A model generated the notes under the pieces. The model searched no databases and was not told the origin of the DNA. It saw only the letters and a program-made list of their open reading frames with translations. 64,000 nt of DNA, from positions 50,736 to 114,735 of the forward strand of contig DAOTYH010000069.1 in NCBI GenBank assembly GCA_034435015.1, given 5' to 3'. Position 1 is the stretch's first letter; every line of letters starts with the position of its first letter. A program made the translations under genes and the position numbers. Below, piece after piece: positions 26,114 to 35,171 of this stretch. This DNA is from DAOTYH01 sp034435015 (lineage in GTDB: Bacteria > Chloroflexota > Anaerolineae > Aggregatilineales > UBA3940).

Positions 26114-27151
26114 ATGAGCCTGTGGTCGGAAATCCACGAACAGCCCGAAGTGTTACGCCGTCTGCTTGATACGCAGATGGATGTAGCCCGTCAGATCGCC
26201 GCGGCCATCCGTCAGCGCCCTATCTCATACGTGTTTGTCGCGGCACGCGGCTCGTCCGATAACACGGCGATCTATGCCAAGTATCTGTGGGGGGCGTTTG
26301 CCGGACTGCCGGTTGCACTAGCCGCCCCATCCCTGTTTACGTTGTATGAACAGCCTCCCCGCTTGCAGGATGCGGTGGTGGTGGGGATTTCGCAGTCTGG
26401 CAAGTCGCCGGATATTGTCAAAGTGTTGACGGAAGGCCGCCGGCAGGGCGTTCTAACTGTTGCGCTCACGAATGATGTCCATTCGCCGCTGGCCACTGCC
26501 GCTGATTATGTGCTTGACATCAGCGCAGGGCAGGAGCAGGCCATTGCCGCTACCAAAACATATACTGCTTCGCTGATGGCAATAGCCATGCTGTCTGCCG
26601 CCCTGACGGATGGGACAGATCAAATGGAGGCTCTGTCCCGCGTCCCTGATGTCATGGCGGAGGTGCTTAGGCTGGGCGAGATAATCAAACAGGGGGTGGA
26701 GGCGTTTGCAGGTATGACGCGCTGTGTCGTGCTGGGGCGGGGATATAACTACGCGACAGCCTATGAGTGGGCGCTCAAGATGAAGGAACTAGCCTATGTG
26801 GCCGCTGAGCCTTACTCTCCGGCTGACTTCCGGCATGGCCCGATTGCCATGATCGAGCCGGGCTTCCCGGTGCTGGCGGTTGCTCCGCGCGGCAGAGTTT
26901 CACCCGATATGCTTGAACTCCTCAAGACGCTGGCCGGCAGGCATGGCTCTGAGCTGGTGGTTATCTCGGACGATCAAGAGGCACTTGCTGATGCGCGAAT
27001 GCCTCTTCATCTGCCCGGCCAGTTGCCTGAGTGGGCTGTCCCGCTGGTCAGCATCGTGCCTGCCCAGCTTTTCTGCTATTACCTGACGCAGGCCAAAGGC
27101 CTTGACCCTGAAGCTCCGCGCGGCCTGACAAAGGTAACCGAAACTTACTGA
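26114..27151 (+). CDS. SIS-domain sugar-phosphate isomerase/deaminase-like protein
   Basis: A 345-residue protein with two SIS domains (about residues 30-165 and 195-330), as in the isomerase half of GlmS or in AgaS/FrlB-type enzymes, but without the glutaminase domain. Motifs include VFVAARGSSDNTAIYAKYL, VVVGISQSGKSPDIVKVL, and EWALKMKELAYVAAEPYSPADFRHGPIAM with the expected base region. It probably acts on glucosamine-6-phosphate or another amino-sugar phosphate. A TATAAT at 26050-26055 may be its -10. It is monocistronic by position. Confidence 0.88.
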   Translation: MSLWSEIHEQPEVLRRLLDTQMDVARQIAAAIRQRPISYVFVAARGSSDNTAIYAKYLWGAFAGLPVALAAPSLFTLYEQPPRLQDAVVVGISQSGKSPDIVKVLTEGRRQGVLTVALTNDVHSPLATAADYVLDISAGQEQAIAATKTYTASLMAIAMLSAALTDGTDQMEALSRVPDVMAEVLRLGEIIKQGVEAFAGMTRCVVLGRGYNYATAYEWALKMKELAYVAAEPYSPADFRHGPIAMIEPGFPVLAVAPRGRVSPDMLELLKTLAGRHGSELVVISDDQEALADARMPLHLPGQLPEWAVPLVSIVPAQLFCYYLTQAKGLDPEAPRGLTKVTETY

Positions 27152-27195
27152 GGGCTGGCTGACAGCAGGGGCGCATGGACAGACCTCCCTGCATT

Positions 27196-27224
27196 GTTTT
27201 GTCAGCACAAAACGATACTATACT
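27196..27224 (+). promoter_or_regulatory. Operator-like dyad and -10 before the alpha/beta hydrolase gene
   Basis: GTTTTGT (27196-27202) and ACAAAAC (27207-27213) are perfect inverted halves with a 4-nt spacer; TATACT (27219-27224) is a good -10 just downstream. The dyad covers the -35 region, which suggests repression. The regulator is unknown. Confidence 0.45.
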
Positions 27225-27286
27225 GGAGTATTAAGGAAGACCCCCATTCACAATGCGAACAGCAGTGCGCTATGGAGGCAACATCC

Positions 27287-28147
27287 ATGCCTAACCGCTA
27301 CGCCATTGATAAGACCCTTACTGTCAACAACCTGCGCTTCCATTATCGTGACTGGGGCGGACGGGGGTGGCCGCTTCTGCTGTTACACGGCTTGGCCAGC
27401 ACCAGCCATATCTTTGATCTGACGGCCTCCCTGCTGGTTGAGGAGTTCCGGGTCTTTGCCCTTGACCTGCGGGGGCATGGCCAGTCAGACAAGCCCGATG
27501 CGGACTACACCTTCGAGGCTGTCGGCGGGGATGTGCGTGGTGTAATCGAGGCGCTGGGGCTGGAGCGGCCTATCCTTGTGGGGCATAGCTGGGGTGCGGC
27601 AGTAGGGCTGTGGCTGGCGGCTGTCTTTCCGGCGCTGATCGGCGGGCTGGTGATGGTGGACGGCGGCCTTGCCGACTTGTCAAGTCTGTCATGGGAAGAG
27701 ACCCTCAAGCGCCTCAGCCCGCCGCAACTGGCCGGAATGCTGGTGAGTGACTTCCGTGAGATGATCGTGGAGCGTGCGCCGCAGGGACTCATCACGCCGG
27801 CGGTGGAGGCGGCTATCCTGGCCAATTTTGAGATTGATGCTGAGGGGAAGATACAGCCGCGCCTGCCGTATGAATATCACCTCCGCATTCTGCGGGCCAT
27901 GTGGGAACAGCGCCTGCCAGAGTTGTATGAAAAGGTCATCTGCCCGGTTCTCATCCTGCCGGCGCGGCGGAAGGATCACGAAGACCCGGCCCTGCTGGCC
28001 GCCAAAGAACGCGGGGCGGCGCAGGCCGAGGAGCTGGTTGCCGATGTGGAGGTGGTCTGGCTGGATAATACTATTCATGATGTACCGCTCCAGCGCCCGC
28101 ACCGGCTGGCAGAGGAGATCAGGAGGTTTGTTCAGGAGCGGGTCTAG
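27287..28147 (+). CDS. Alpha/beta-fold hydrolase
   Basis: A 286-residue alpha/beta hydrolase. LLLLHGLASTSHIFD holds the oxyanion-hole region, VFALDLRGHGQSDKP a standard strand-turn, LVGHSWGAAVGLWLA the nucleophile elbow with Ser (G-H-S-W-G), and WLDNTIHDVPLQRPH the catalytic His. The acid residue is probably an Asp or Glu in the CPVLILPARRKDHED region. The substrate is not evident. I start at the ATG at 27287 because GGAGG lies 8 nt before it; ATG 27272 is in frame. The gene is followed by a clear hairpin. Confidence 0.88.
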   Translation: MPNRYAIDKTLTVNNLRFHYRDWGGRGWPLLLLHGLASTSHIFDLTASLLVEEFRVFALDLRGHGQSDKPDADYTFEAVGGDVRGVIEALGLERPILVGHSWGAAVGLWLAAVFPALIGGLVMVDGGLADLSSLSWEETLKRLSPPQLAGMLVSDFREMIVERAPQGLITPAVEAAILANFEIDAEGKIQPRLPYEYHLRILRAMWEQRLPELYEKVICPVLILPARRKDHEDPALLAAKERGAAQAEELVADVEVVWLDNTIHDVPLQRPHRLAEEIRRFVQERV

Positions 28148-28231
28148 ACACCCGCAGGCAGTCTCTCATCATCTGTCTGGAAATACTTCTTCTGTTGCTC
28201 CGGTAGTTGACCTATCTTCTCCTCTGCTTCA

Positions 28232-28249
28232 ATGGGGCAAAAGCCCCAT
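28232..28249 (+). terminator. Hairpin after the alpha/beta hydrolase gene
   Basis: ATGGGGC (28232-28238) pairs with GCCCCAT (28243-28249) around AAAA, followed by CTGTTTGTG. It insulates the hydrolase gene from the hydrogenase operon and abuts the Crp-type site. Confidence 0.7.
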
Positions 28250-28252
28250 CTG

Positions 28253-28272
28253 TTTGTGATGTAATTCACAAA
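28253..28272 (+). promoter_or_regulatory. Crp/Fnr-family binding site upstream of the hydrogenase operon
   Basis: TTTGTGA (28253-28259) and TCACAAA (28266-28272) are perfect inverted halves separated by 6 nt, matching the TGTGA-N6-TCACA consensus of Crp-like regulators. It lies 98 bases before the first hydrogenase gene. A similar site precedes the bd-family oxidase (50894-50911). Confidence 0.65.
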
Positions 28273-28369
28273 AAAAGGTGATAACCATCAGGCGGGTTTT
28301 CTCCCCCCGCAGGGTACACTGAAAGCAGGAGCAAACTGTTGCTTTGATTGATATGGAGCCAGAACTATT

Positions 28370-29410
28370 ATGAGTTTCAAAATCATGCCAAAGGCCGCCT
28401 TCCCTGATTGGGTAGCCCGTCTGACGGAGAGCTACCGTGTGGCCGGGCCAAAGCCCATCCATGGACAGTATATCTTCGGTGAGGTCCATTCTGCTGATGA
28501 GTTCGATCTGGACTATCATACGACTGTCCTGCCGCCCAAGAAATACTTACTGCCGCCGGTAGAGGAACTGTTCCACTTCCGAACGGACGGCAGTCTGATT
28601 GAGCCGGTGTTGAACCCTCAGCCGACTGTGGTGCTGGGCGTCCATACCTGCGATCTTCACGCTGTCCAGCTACTCGACCGGGTCTTCGAACGCGGGTTTG
28701 CTGACCAGCATTATCGGGCACACCGTGAGAATACCGTGCTGGTCAGCATCGAGTGCCTCAAGCCCTGCATGGAACACTCATTCTGCAAGAGCATGGGCAC
28801 ACTCAGCGTGCCGGAGAACTTCGACCTGCATCTGACCGATCTGGGCGATGATTACGGCGTGGATGTGGACTCTGAGAAAGGGGCCGCCCTGCTGGAAGGC
28901 TTCGACGGGGTACGCGAGGCCACTGAGGCTGACTACAAGCGTATCAATATGGTATTGAGCGAGAAGTGGTCGCGCTTCCCTTACCGGCTGGAATGTGACG
29001 TGACCGAACTGCCCAGCCTGCTGTCGGTCAGCTACAACAGCGACCTGTGGACGGAACTGGGCGAGCGGTGCGTGTCATGCGGCATGTGTACCAACGTCTG
29101 CCCGACCTGCTACTGCTTCAATGTGAAGGATGAAGTTGAGCTGACGCTGAGCGCCGGTAAGCGCGTGCGCACATGGGACTCATGCCAGATTGACGAATTC
29201 GCGCTGGTGGCCGGCGGGCATAACTTCCGGCCCAGCCGCGCCGCCCGCCAGCGTCACCGCTTCTTCCGCAAAGGCAAATATCAAACGGATGCCTACGGGC
29301 TGGTCGGATGTGTGGGATGCGGACGTTGTGCGCAGGCCTGTATTGTCAATATCACGCCGGTCAACACATTCAATGAGTTATACCGCCGTCATATGGCCGG
29401 GCAGGATTAG
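28370..29410 (+). CDS. hydB: Group 3b [NiFe] hydrogenase beta subunit (Fe-S electron carrier)
   Basis: A 346-residue subunit of the sulfhydrogenase-beta / anaerobic-sulfite-reductase-A family. The N-terminal two thirds contain the redox-associated PTVVLGVHTCDLHAVQLLDRVF and ECLKPCMEHSFC; the C-terminus has two 4Fe-4S motifs, CVSCGMCTNVCPTCYC and CVGCGRCAQACIV. It carries electrons between the small subunit and the flavin subunit. It is the first gene of a beta-gamma-delta-alpha operon, the same order as hydBGDA in Pyrococcus. The gap to hydG is 12 bases. No twin-arginine signal is present, so the complex is cytoplasmic. Confidence 0.9.
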   Translation: MSFKIMPKAAFPDWVARLTESYRVAGPKPIHGQYIFGEVHSADEFDLDYHTTVLPPKKYLLPPVEELFHFRTDGSLIEPVLNPQPTVVLGVHTCDLHAVQLLDRVFERGFADQHYRAHRENTVLVSIECLKPCMEHSFCKSMGTLSVPENFDLHLTDLGDDYGVDVDSEKGAALLEGFDGVREATEADYKRINMVLSEKWSRFPYRLECDVTELPSLLSVSYNSDLWTELGERCVSCGMCTNVCPTCYCFNVKDEVELTLSAGKRVRTWDSCQIDEFALVAGGHNFRPSRAARQRHRFFRKGKYQTDAYGLVGCVGCGRCAQACIVNITPVNTFNELYRRHMAGQD

Positions 29411-29422
29411 GAGGCCAGAACA

Positions 29423-30277
29423 ATGACCACCCTATTGAGAGACGTACTGGAGACTACTTCTATCTATACACCCGTTCCGGCCCGTATCCTTTCTGTACGG
29501 CAGATGACGGAGCTTGAAAAGCTGTTCACGCTGGAACTGCCGGATGGCCTGTCGCTGGGGCATCGGCCTGGCCAGTTTGTTGAGGTGTCTGTGTTTGGTG
29601 TCGGGGAAGCGCCGATCAGCATCTCGTCGTCGCCCAGCCGAAGTAACGGCACGTTTGAGCTGTGTGTACGCCGTGCGGGCGACCTGACCAGCGTCCTGCA
29701 CCGCATGGGGCCGGGCGATGTGGTTGGTATTCGCGGCCCGCTGGGGCGCGGCTTCCCCTTTGAGCGCTTCCGGGGCAAAGACATCCTGTTTGCGCCGGGC
29801 GGGCTGGGGCTGGCTCCTTTGCGTTCGCTGATCAATCAGGTGCTCGATGAGCGCGGCAGTTATGGCCGTGTCATGATCCTGTATGGCGCACGGACGCCTG
29901 CCGATCTGCTGTTCACCGATGAGCTGGCCGAGTGGCAACAGCGCGGCGATGTGGAACTGCATGTCACCGTTGATCGCCCTGACGAGAATTGGAAGGGCAA
30001 CGTGGGTGTCATCACCACGCTGTTCCCTAAAGTGCAGATTCACCCGCGCAACACGGTAGCTGTCACAGTCGGCCCGCCGGTCATGTACCGCTTTGTGCTG
30101 GTCGAACTGCTGGGCAAGGGCATCCCGGAGGGCAACATCTGGTTCAGCCTTGAGCGGCGAATGAAATGCGGTGTCGGCAAATGCGGCCATTGCCAGATCA
30201 ATCACCTGTATAGCTGTCAGTCTGGCCCGTCCTTCTCGTACGCCGAGATCAAGCATCTGGAGGAGGCGTTCGCATGA
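29423..30277 (+). CDS. hydG: Group 3b [NiFe] hydrogenase gamma subunit (FAD/NAD(P)-binding)
   Basis: A 284-residue ferredoxin-reductase-like subunit. About residues 15-105 form the FAD-binding barrel (HRPGQFVEVSVFG, EAPISISSSPSR), residues 110-225 the NAD(P) domain (ILFAPGGLGLAPLRSLINQ, YGARTPADLLF), and the C-terminus a 2Fe-2S motif with spacing C-x4-C-x2-C-x9-C (CGVGKCGHC and a later Cys). It couples H2 oxidation or evolution to NAD(P)H. The stop overlaps the start of hydD by 4 bases. Confidence 0.92.
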   Translation: MTTLLRDVLETTSIYTPVPARILSVRQMTELEKLFTLELPDGLSLGHRPGQFVEVSVFGVGEAPISISSSPSRSNGTFELCVRRAGDLTSVLHRMGPGDVVGIRGPLGRGFPFERFRGKDILFAPGGLGLAPLRSLINQVLDERGSYGRVMILYGARTPADLLFTDELAEWQQRGDVELHVTVDRPDENWKGNVGVITTLFPKVQIHPRNTVAVTVGPPVMYRFVLVELLGKGIPEGNIWFSLERRMKCGVGKCGHCQINHLYSCQSGPSFSYAEIKHLEEAFA

Positions 30278-31050
30278 GCACAGCGGCTAAACCCAAGATC
30301 GCCTTTTTCGAGTTCACAAGCTGTGAGGGCTGTCAGCTAACGGTGGTTGACTCGCTTCAGACACATCCCGAACTGCTTGATGTGGTTGAGATCGTCCAGT
30401 TCCGTGAGGCAATGAGCGAACGCGGTGAGGATTATGCCATTGCCTTCATTGAGGGGTCGTGCAGTCGCCCCAGCGATGAAGCAAGGATCAAGGCGATCCG
30501 CGAGCAGGCTCAGATTGTGGTGGCGCTGGGGGCATGTGCCCATCTAGGCGGCATCAATGCCATCCGCAACCGGCAGGACCTTCAAGATGTGCGCCGGTAT
30601 GTCTACGGCGACAAGGCTGACTGGTACGAGACTTATCCAGCCCGCCCCCTGGAGGCGGTGATCAAGGTAGATGCCTTCATCCCCGGTTGCCCGATTGATC
30701 GCAATGAGTTTATCCGGGCGGTCCGTAATCTGTTGCAGGGGCGGATGCCCTATATCCCGGATTATCCGCTGTGCATCGAATGCAAGCTCAAGGAAAATGT
30801 GTGTATGTATCTGCGCGGGCAGACCTGCCTTGGGCCGATCACCCGTGCGGGCTGTGATGCGATCTGCCCGACCTATGGCGATGGGTGCGAGGGGTGCCGG
30901 GGGCTGATCTCCAACCCGAATATGGAATCGCTCAAGAACGTCCTGTTGGAGCATGGCCTTAGCTACGAGGAAACAGTTGCCAAGATGACCATGTTCCTGA
31001 CCTATCAGATGATGCAGAAAGAGGCGTCCGGCGATGACAAGCACGGTTAA
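30274..31050 (+). CDS. hydD: Group 3b [NiFe] hydrogenase small (delta) subunit
   Basis: A 258-residue hydrogenase small subunit. The proximal cluster Cys set begins with FTSCEGCQLTVVDSL and continues with GSCSRPSDE, ALGACAHLGG and FIPGCPIDRNEF. The C-terminal Cys-rich region (PLCIECKLKENVC; QTCLGPITRAGC; CPTYGDGCEGCRG) should hold further Fe-S clusters. It passes electrons from the NiFe site to the beta and gamma subunits. There is no signal peptide, unlike respiratory uptake hydrogenases. It overlaps the large subunit gene by 17 bases. Confidence 0.92.
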   Translation: MSTAAKPKIAFFEFTSCEGCQLTVVDSLQTHPELLDVVEIVQFREAMSERGEDYAIAFIEGSCSRPSDEARIKAIREQAQIVVALGACAHLGGINAIRNRQDLQDVRRYVYGDKADWYETYPARPLEAVIKVDAFIPGCPIDRNEFIRAVRNLLQGRMPYIPDYPLCIECKLKENVCMYLRGQTCLGPITRAGCDAICPTYGDGCEGCRGLISNPNMESLKNVLLEHGLSYEETVAKMTMFLTYQMMQKEASGDDKHG

Positions 31051-32323
31051 GATAGACGTTCATCATATCACCCGCGTTGAGGGGCACGGCAACATCGTCG
31101 TGGATGTGCAGGGCGGCGAGCTGAAGGAATGTAACCTGCACATCGTCGAGACCCCGCGTTTCTTCGAGGCCATGTTGCGCGGACGCCCCTACAGCGAGTC
31201 TTCTCACATTACCTCGCGTATCTGCGGCATTTGCGCCGTAGGGCATGCGACCGCCTCTCTGCGGGCGACTGAGAAGGCGCTCGGCGTTGAGCCAAGCGAG
31301 CAGACCGTTCTACTGCGCAAGCTGAACTTCCACGGCGAGATACTCGACAGCCATATCCTGCATGCCTACATGCTGGTTGCGCCGGACTTTCTTGGCGTGG
31401 GGAGCGTGATCCCGCTGGCCAAGAGTGCCCCGGAAGTCGTGTTGCGGGCGCTTCGCATGAAGAAGCTGGCCGGTGACCTGTGCGCGGCGATCTGCGGACG
31501 GCATACTCATCCTATTGCTATGACAGTGGGCGGTTTCACTCACTATCCTTCAGCCGAGCAACTGGCCGCTCTGCGCGAGCGGCTGGAGGCGGCGCGTACC
31601 GATGTGGATTTGACCGTTGAGCTGTTCCAGACGCTTTCCATCCCGGCCTTTGAGCGCGACACTGAGTACATTGCTCTGCATAAAGAGGATGAATACTGCT
31701 TCATTGACGGCGTGATCGCCAGCACGGACGGCGGAAGCTGGCCTGTTGAGTCCTACCGGGATGTCACGAACGAATATCTCGTTCCGCATTCCTCGGCCAA
31801 GCACACCCGCCATCAGCGCGAGTCGTACATGGTGGGGGCGCTGGCCCGCTTCAACGTCAATCACGACAAACTGCATCCGAAGGCGCAGGCCGCCGCGACG
31901 GCTCTCGGCCTGAAGCCAAAGTGCGTGAACCCCTACATGAACACCGTTGCGCAGGTCGTTGAGATCGTGCATTGTGTCGAGGATTCCATCCGCCTGATTG
32001 ATCAGTTGCTGGAGCGCGGCATCACGTGGGAACAGCCTGCCCCGCCGGCGCGGCTCTCCGGTGAGGGAGTAGGGGCGTGTGATGTGCCGCGCGGGACGTT
32101 GTTCCACAATTACGTCATCGAGGATGGCGTAGTGGTCGGTGCGAACTGCATCATCCCGACCGGTCAGAACCTCGCCAACATCGAGGCCGACATGCGTGCG
32201 CTGGTGCCGACCATACTGGATCGTCAGCCGCAGGAGATCACGCTGGCGCTGGAGATGCTGGTGCGGGCTTATGATCCATGCATTTCCTGCTCGGCACACA
32301 TGCTGGATGTCAAGTTTGTTTGA
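31034..32323 (+). CDS. hydA: Group 3b [NiFe] hydrogenase large (alpha) subunit
   Basis: A 429-residue catalytic subunit. The two Ni-ligand pairs are present as cysteines: the L1 motif SRICGICAVGH near residues 60-70 and the L2 motif DPCISCSAHM near the C-terminus, with the short tail (LDVKFV) that the maturation protease removes after His. VHHITRVEGHGNIVVDV is the family N-terminus. Neither pair has selenocysteine. With the three subunits before it this is a complete cytoplasmic, NAD(P)-linked, bidirectional hydrogenase that may also reduce polysulfide. Confidence 0.95.
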   Translation: MTSTVKIDVHHITRVEGHGNIVVDVQGGELKECNLHIVETPRFFEAMLRGRPYSESSHITSRICGICAVGHATASLRATEKALGVEPSEQTVLLRKLNFHGEILDSHILHAYMLVAPDFLGVGSVIPLAKSAPEVVLRALRMKKLAGDLCAAICGRHTHPIAMTVGGFTHYPSAEQLAALRERLEAARTDVDLTVELFQTLSIPAFERDTEYIALHKEDEYCFIDGVIASTDGGSWPVESYRDVTNEYLVPHSSAKHTRHQRESYMVGALARFNVNHDKLHPKAQAAATALGLKPKCVNPYMNTVAQVVEIVHCVEDSIRLIDQLLERGITWEQPAPPARLSGEGVGACDVPRGTLFHNYVIEDGVVVGANCIIPTGQNLANIEADMRALVPTILDRQPQEITLALEMLVRAYDPCISCSAHMLDVKFV

Positions 32324-32378
32324 GCGTCCTGTTTACGCCGGCCCCCGCCACCTCATGCGGCGAAGGGGGTATCACACC

Positions 32379-32852
32379 ATGCCGGGCGGAACGCTGGTTC
32401 TGGCGCTGGGTAACCCTCTGCGCGGCGATGACGGGATTGGCCCGGCGGTGCTGAATGCGTTGTCCGAACAGAAGGGTATCCCGCCGGATGTGACTCTGCT
32501 CGACGGCGGAACTGCCGGGCTGGAAACAGCCCTCTTGCTTGAGGGCTACCGGCGGGTCATCATTATAGACGCGGCTGATATGGGCCGTGCGCCCGGCGAA
32601 TGGGCACGGTTTACCCCTGACGAGGTGGTATTCCAGGCAGATGACCCGGCTCTGCGAGGCTCTCTGCACAGCGCCGGTCTGGGCGAGGCGCTTCAACTGG
32701 CTGAGGCGCTTGGCATCCTGCCGGATGAGGTGATTATCTTCGGTATCCAGCCGCTGGATACCAGTTACACGGCAGGGCTGAGTGAATCGTTACAGGCGGC
32801 CATTCCAGCCCTCTGTGCCGCTGTCCTTGAAGAGTTGCGCCGGTTGGAGTGA
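32379..32852 (+). CDS. Hydrogenase maturation protease (HyaD/HycI family)
   Basis: A 157-residue protease that trims the large subunit C-terminus once nickel is in place. The family start LVLALGNPLRGDDGIGPAVL is clear, followed by VTLLDGGTAGLETALLL, the strand RVIIIDAADMG with a metal-ligand Asp, LRGSLHSAGLGEAL with the His ligand, and VIIFGIQPLDTSYTAGLSE. It follows hydA by 55 bases, so its substrate is surely HydA. I use the ATG at 32379 (MPGGTLV); the open frame extends upstream inside hydA. No hypABCDEF genes are in this window. Confidence 0.9.
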   Translation: MPGGTLVLALGNPLRGDDGIGPAVLNALSEQKGIPPDVTLLDGGTAGLETALLLEGYRRVIIIDAADMGRAPGEWARFTPDEVVFQADDPALRGSLHSAGLGEALQLAEALGILPDEVIIFGIQPLDTSYTAGLSESLQAAIPALCAAVLEELRRLE

Positions 32853-32899
32853 CCTGCTTCAGCCCGCTGTTTTGTACCTGCATGTAAACGAGGGAATAG

Positions 32900-33301
32900 A
32901 TGGCAAAGATTCTGATCATTGACGACGACCCTGATATGGTGCTGGCGGCCCGTCTTTGCCTTGAGCGGGCGGGGCATACTCTGATCGAGGCCCGTAATGG
33001 CACGGAGGGGCTGGAAAAGGTCAAGACCGAGAACCCTGACCTGATCATTCTGGATGTCATGATGGACAGCACCACCGAAGGATTCCATGTGGCATTGGCG
33101 CTCCGCAGTCGTGATCCCAACTCAGAGTACGCGGCCTATGCGCACATTCCCATCATTATGCTGACCGCCATCCACAGCACCCTCTCGCTTCGCTTCGGCC
33201 CTGAGGAAGACTACCTGCCGGTGGATGAATTCATTGACAAACCGATTGACCCCGACGATCTGGTCAACAAGGTTGAGAAGCTGTTGAACAAGGGGAAGTA
33301 G
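32900..33301 (+). CDS. Stand-alone response regulator receiver protein
   Basis: A 133-residue single receiver domain with ILIIDDDPDMVLAARLCL at the acidic pocket, the phosphoacceptor Asp in PDLIILDVMMDS, the Thr in IPIIMLTAIHST and Lys in EFIDKPIDPDDL. It has no output domain, so it acts through protein contacts or as a phosphate relay. It sits 47 bases after the hydrogenase protease gene and 54 bases before a histidine kinase gene, and is likely paired with that kinase. Confidence 0.9.
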   Translation: MAKILIIDDDPDMVLAARLCLERAGHTLIEARNGTEGLEKVKTENPDLIILDVMMDSTTEGFHVALALRSRDPNSEYAAYAHIPIIMLTAIHSTLSLRFGPEEDYLPVDEFIDKPIDPDDLVNKVEKLLNKGK

Positions 33302-33355
33302 GCCCGCCAAGAGGGTCCTCCTTTGCCCGCCCGTCTTAGCAGGCCGGGAGTCTGA

Positions 33356-35167
33356 ATGGAAACCCCTGATTCATCCGCAGACCTGATCGCGACCTATTTG
33401 CCGGAGGACGCTACAGAGGACATCCGGCGGATTGTCACCACACGCTGGCTGATGGGGGGCCTTGTGCTGGCGGCGACAGCCTTCTGTGCCCATGTCCTGC
33501 GCCTCCCTCTGCCTGAAGCCGGCCTGTACCTGACAGGTCTGGTTATCCTGGCCTACAATGCCCTGCTGGTATGGTTGATCCGGCAAAGGCCTCTCCGCGC
33601 CGGAAGTCTCCGCTGGACGGTTGATCTCCAGATCGGGCTGGACTGGCTGGCGATGGTGTTCTTCCTGCACCTCACTGGCGGGATTACCAGCCCGGCTATT
33701 CCCTTCTTTGTGATCCACATGCTGTTGGTCACGATTCTACTGCCGGGCCGTTCGGCCTATCTATATCTGGGGCTGGCGGTGGCCCTGTTGAGTCTGTTGG
33801 CCCTGCTGGAGCGGTCAGGTCTCCTGCCCCATTACAATGTCATCCCCGCCCTGCCTTCTGAGCTGTACCGCGACTTGAATTACATTGGGGCGCAGGTGGG
33901 CTTTTTTACACTGGCCTCTTGTGCCATCGTGTATCTGGCTACCGCTATCATGGCGCGTCTGCGCGAGCGCGAGCGGCAGATCGGGGCGCTGTTCGAAGCT
34001 ACTCAGGCCGTCTCATCTACACTCAGCCCGAATGAGGTGTTGGAGCGCCTTGCCCGCAACGCCGCGCATGCCCTTTCGATGCCCGGAGCGGCCATCCGCC
34101 TGTTGGCAGAAGACGGCAAAAGCCTGCGCCTGACGGCGGCTTACGGCCTCAGCCGGGCTTATCTGGATAAAGGCCCGGTTGAACTGCCCCGCAGTCGGCT
34201 TGACCGCGAGGCACTGTCCGGCCAGCCGGTCATTGTCAGTGATGCTCCCCGTGACGAGCGCATTCAGTATCCTCGTGAGGTAGAAGAGGAGGGCATCAGG
34301 AGCATCTTGGTTGTGCCGATTGCAGGGCGCAGAGGCCCGCTGGGGGTATTGCGTATTTACTCTGACAAGCCCAATAGTTTCACCCTCTCTGATGCCGGCT
34401 TTGCACTGGCGATAGCCCGTCAAGGGGCGGCGGCTATTGAAAATGCCCTGGCCTATGAGGCTCTGCAAAAATCCGAGCAGGCACGTGCCCAGTTTGTCCG
34501 TACCGTGACCCACGAACTGCGTGCCCCTGTCGGCGGAGCGCAGAGCCTGTTACGGGTGATGCTGAGAGGGCTGGCGGGCGACCTGACTGAACAACAACGG
34601 GACATCCTAAACCGCCTTGAGGTGCGGCTTGACTCGCTAATGACGCTGATCAACGATCTGCTGGAGCTGGCTGCGACCAAGACCGCCATCCTGAGAGAGC
34701 CGCTGATTGAGATGCCGCTCCAGCCGGTAGTTCAGCGGGTGGTTGATCTGCTCACCCATGAAGCGGCGGAAAAGCCGGTTGCCCTGACGCTGGAAATGCC
34801 GCCGGAGCCATTGGTCGTTCATGCTACTGAAGAGGGGCTGGTACGCATCTTCTCTAACCTGATCGGCAATGCTGTCAAATACACGCCCGCCGGCGGCCAA
34901 GTACAGGTGAAAGCGGCTAAGGTAAACTCCGGCGTGGAGATCAGGGTGGCCGATACAGGGATTGGCATCCCCGCTGATGAACTGCCCCGCCTGTGGCAGG
35001 AGTTCTTCCGTGCCCGTAATGCCAAACAGGCCGGTATCTCCGGCACGGGGCTGGGGCTGAGCATCGTCAAGCAACTGGTCGAGCAGTTTGGGGGGACGAT
35101 CCACGCTGAGAGTGTGGAAGGAGAGGGGACGACCTTTACGATCATCCTGCCGCTGAGAGAGAAGTAG
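33356..35167 (+). CDS. Membrane-bound GAF sensor histidine kinase
   Basis: A 603-residue kinase. Residues about 30-205 hold six hydrophobic segments, forming a membrane sensor module (for example GLVLAATAFCAHVLRLPL and FLHLTGGITSPAIPFFVIHM). A GAF domain covers about 225-360 (TQAVSSTLSPNEVLERLARN; AAIENALAY), a HisKA domain has its His in FVRTVTHELRAPVGG, and the HATPase_c domain has NLIGNAVKYTPAGG, DTGIGIP and GTGLGLSIVKQL. The upstream receiver is the likely partner. Hydrogenase genes lie before it, so a link to redox sensing is possible but unproven. Confidence 0.9.
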   Translation: METPDSSADLIATYLPEDATEDIRRIVTTRWLMGGLVLAATAFCAHVLRLPLPEAGLYLTGLVILAYNALLVWLIRQRPLRAGSLRWTVDLQIGLDWLAMVFFLHLTGGITSPAIPFFVIHMLLVTILLPGRSAYLYLGLAVALLSLLALLERSGLLPHYNVIPALPSELYRDLNYIGAQVGFFTLASCAIVYLATAIMARLRERERQIGALFEATQAVSSTLSPNEVLERLARNAAHALSMPGAAIRLLAEDGKSLRLTAAYGLSRAYLDKGPVELPRSRLDREALSGQPVIVSDAPRDERIQYPREVEEEGIRSILVVPIAGRRGPLGVLRIYSDKPNSFTLSDAGFALAIARQGAAAIENALAYEALQKSEQARAQFVRTVTHELRAPVGGAQSLLRVMLRGLAGDLTEQQRDILNRLEVRLDSLMTLINDLLELAATKTAILREPLIEMPLQPVVQRVVDLLTHEAAEKPVALTLEMPPEPLVVHATEEGLVRIFSNLIGNAVKYTPAGGQVQVKAAKVNSGVEIRVADTGIGIPADELPRLWQEFFRARNAKQAGISGTGLGLSIVKQLVEQFGGTIHAESVEGEGTTFTIILPLREK

Positions 35168-35171
35168 CCCC

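Noticed and set aside
31034..32323. A selenocysteine-containing hydrogenase large subunit, given the nearby tRNA-Sec
   Set aside because: Both nickel-ligand pairs read as Cys codons and the frame has no internal UGA.
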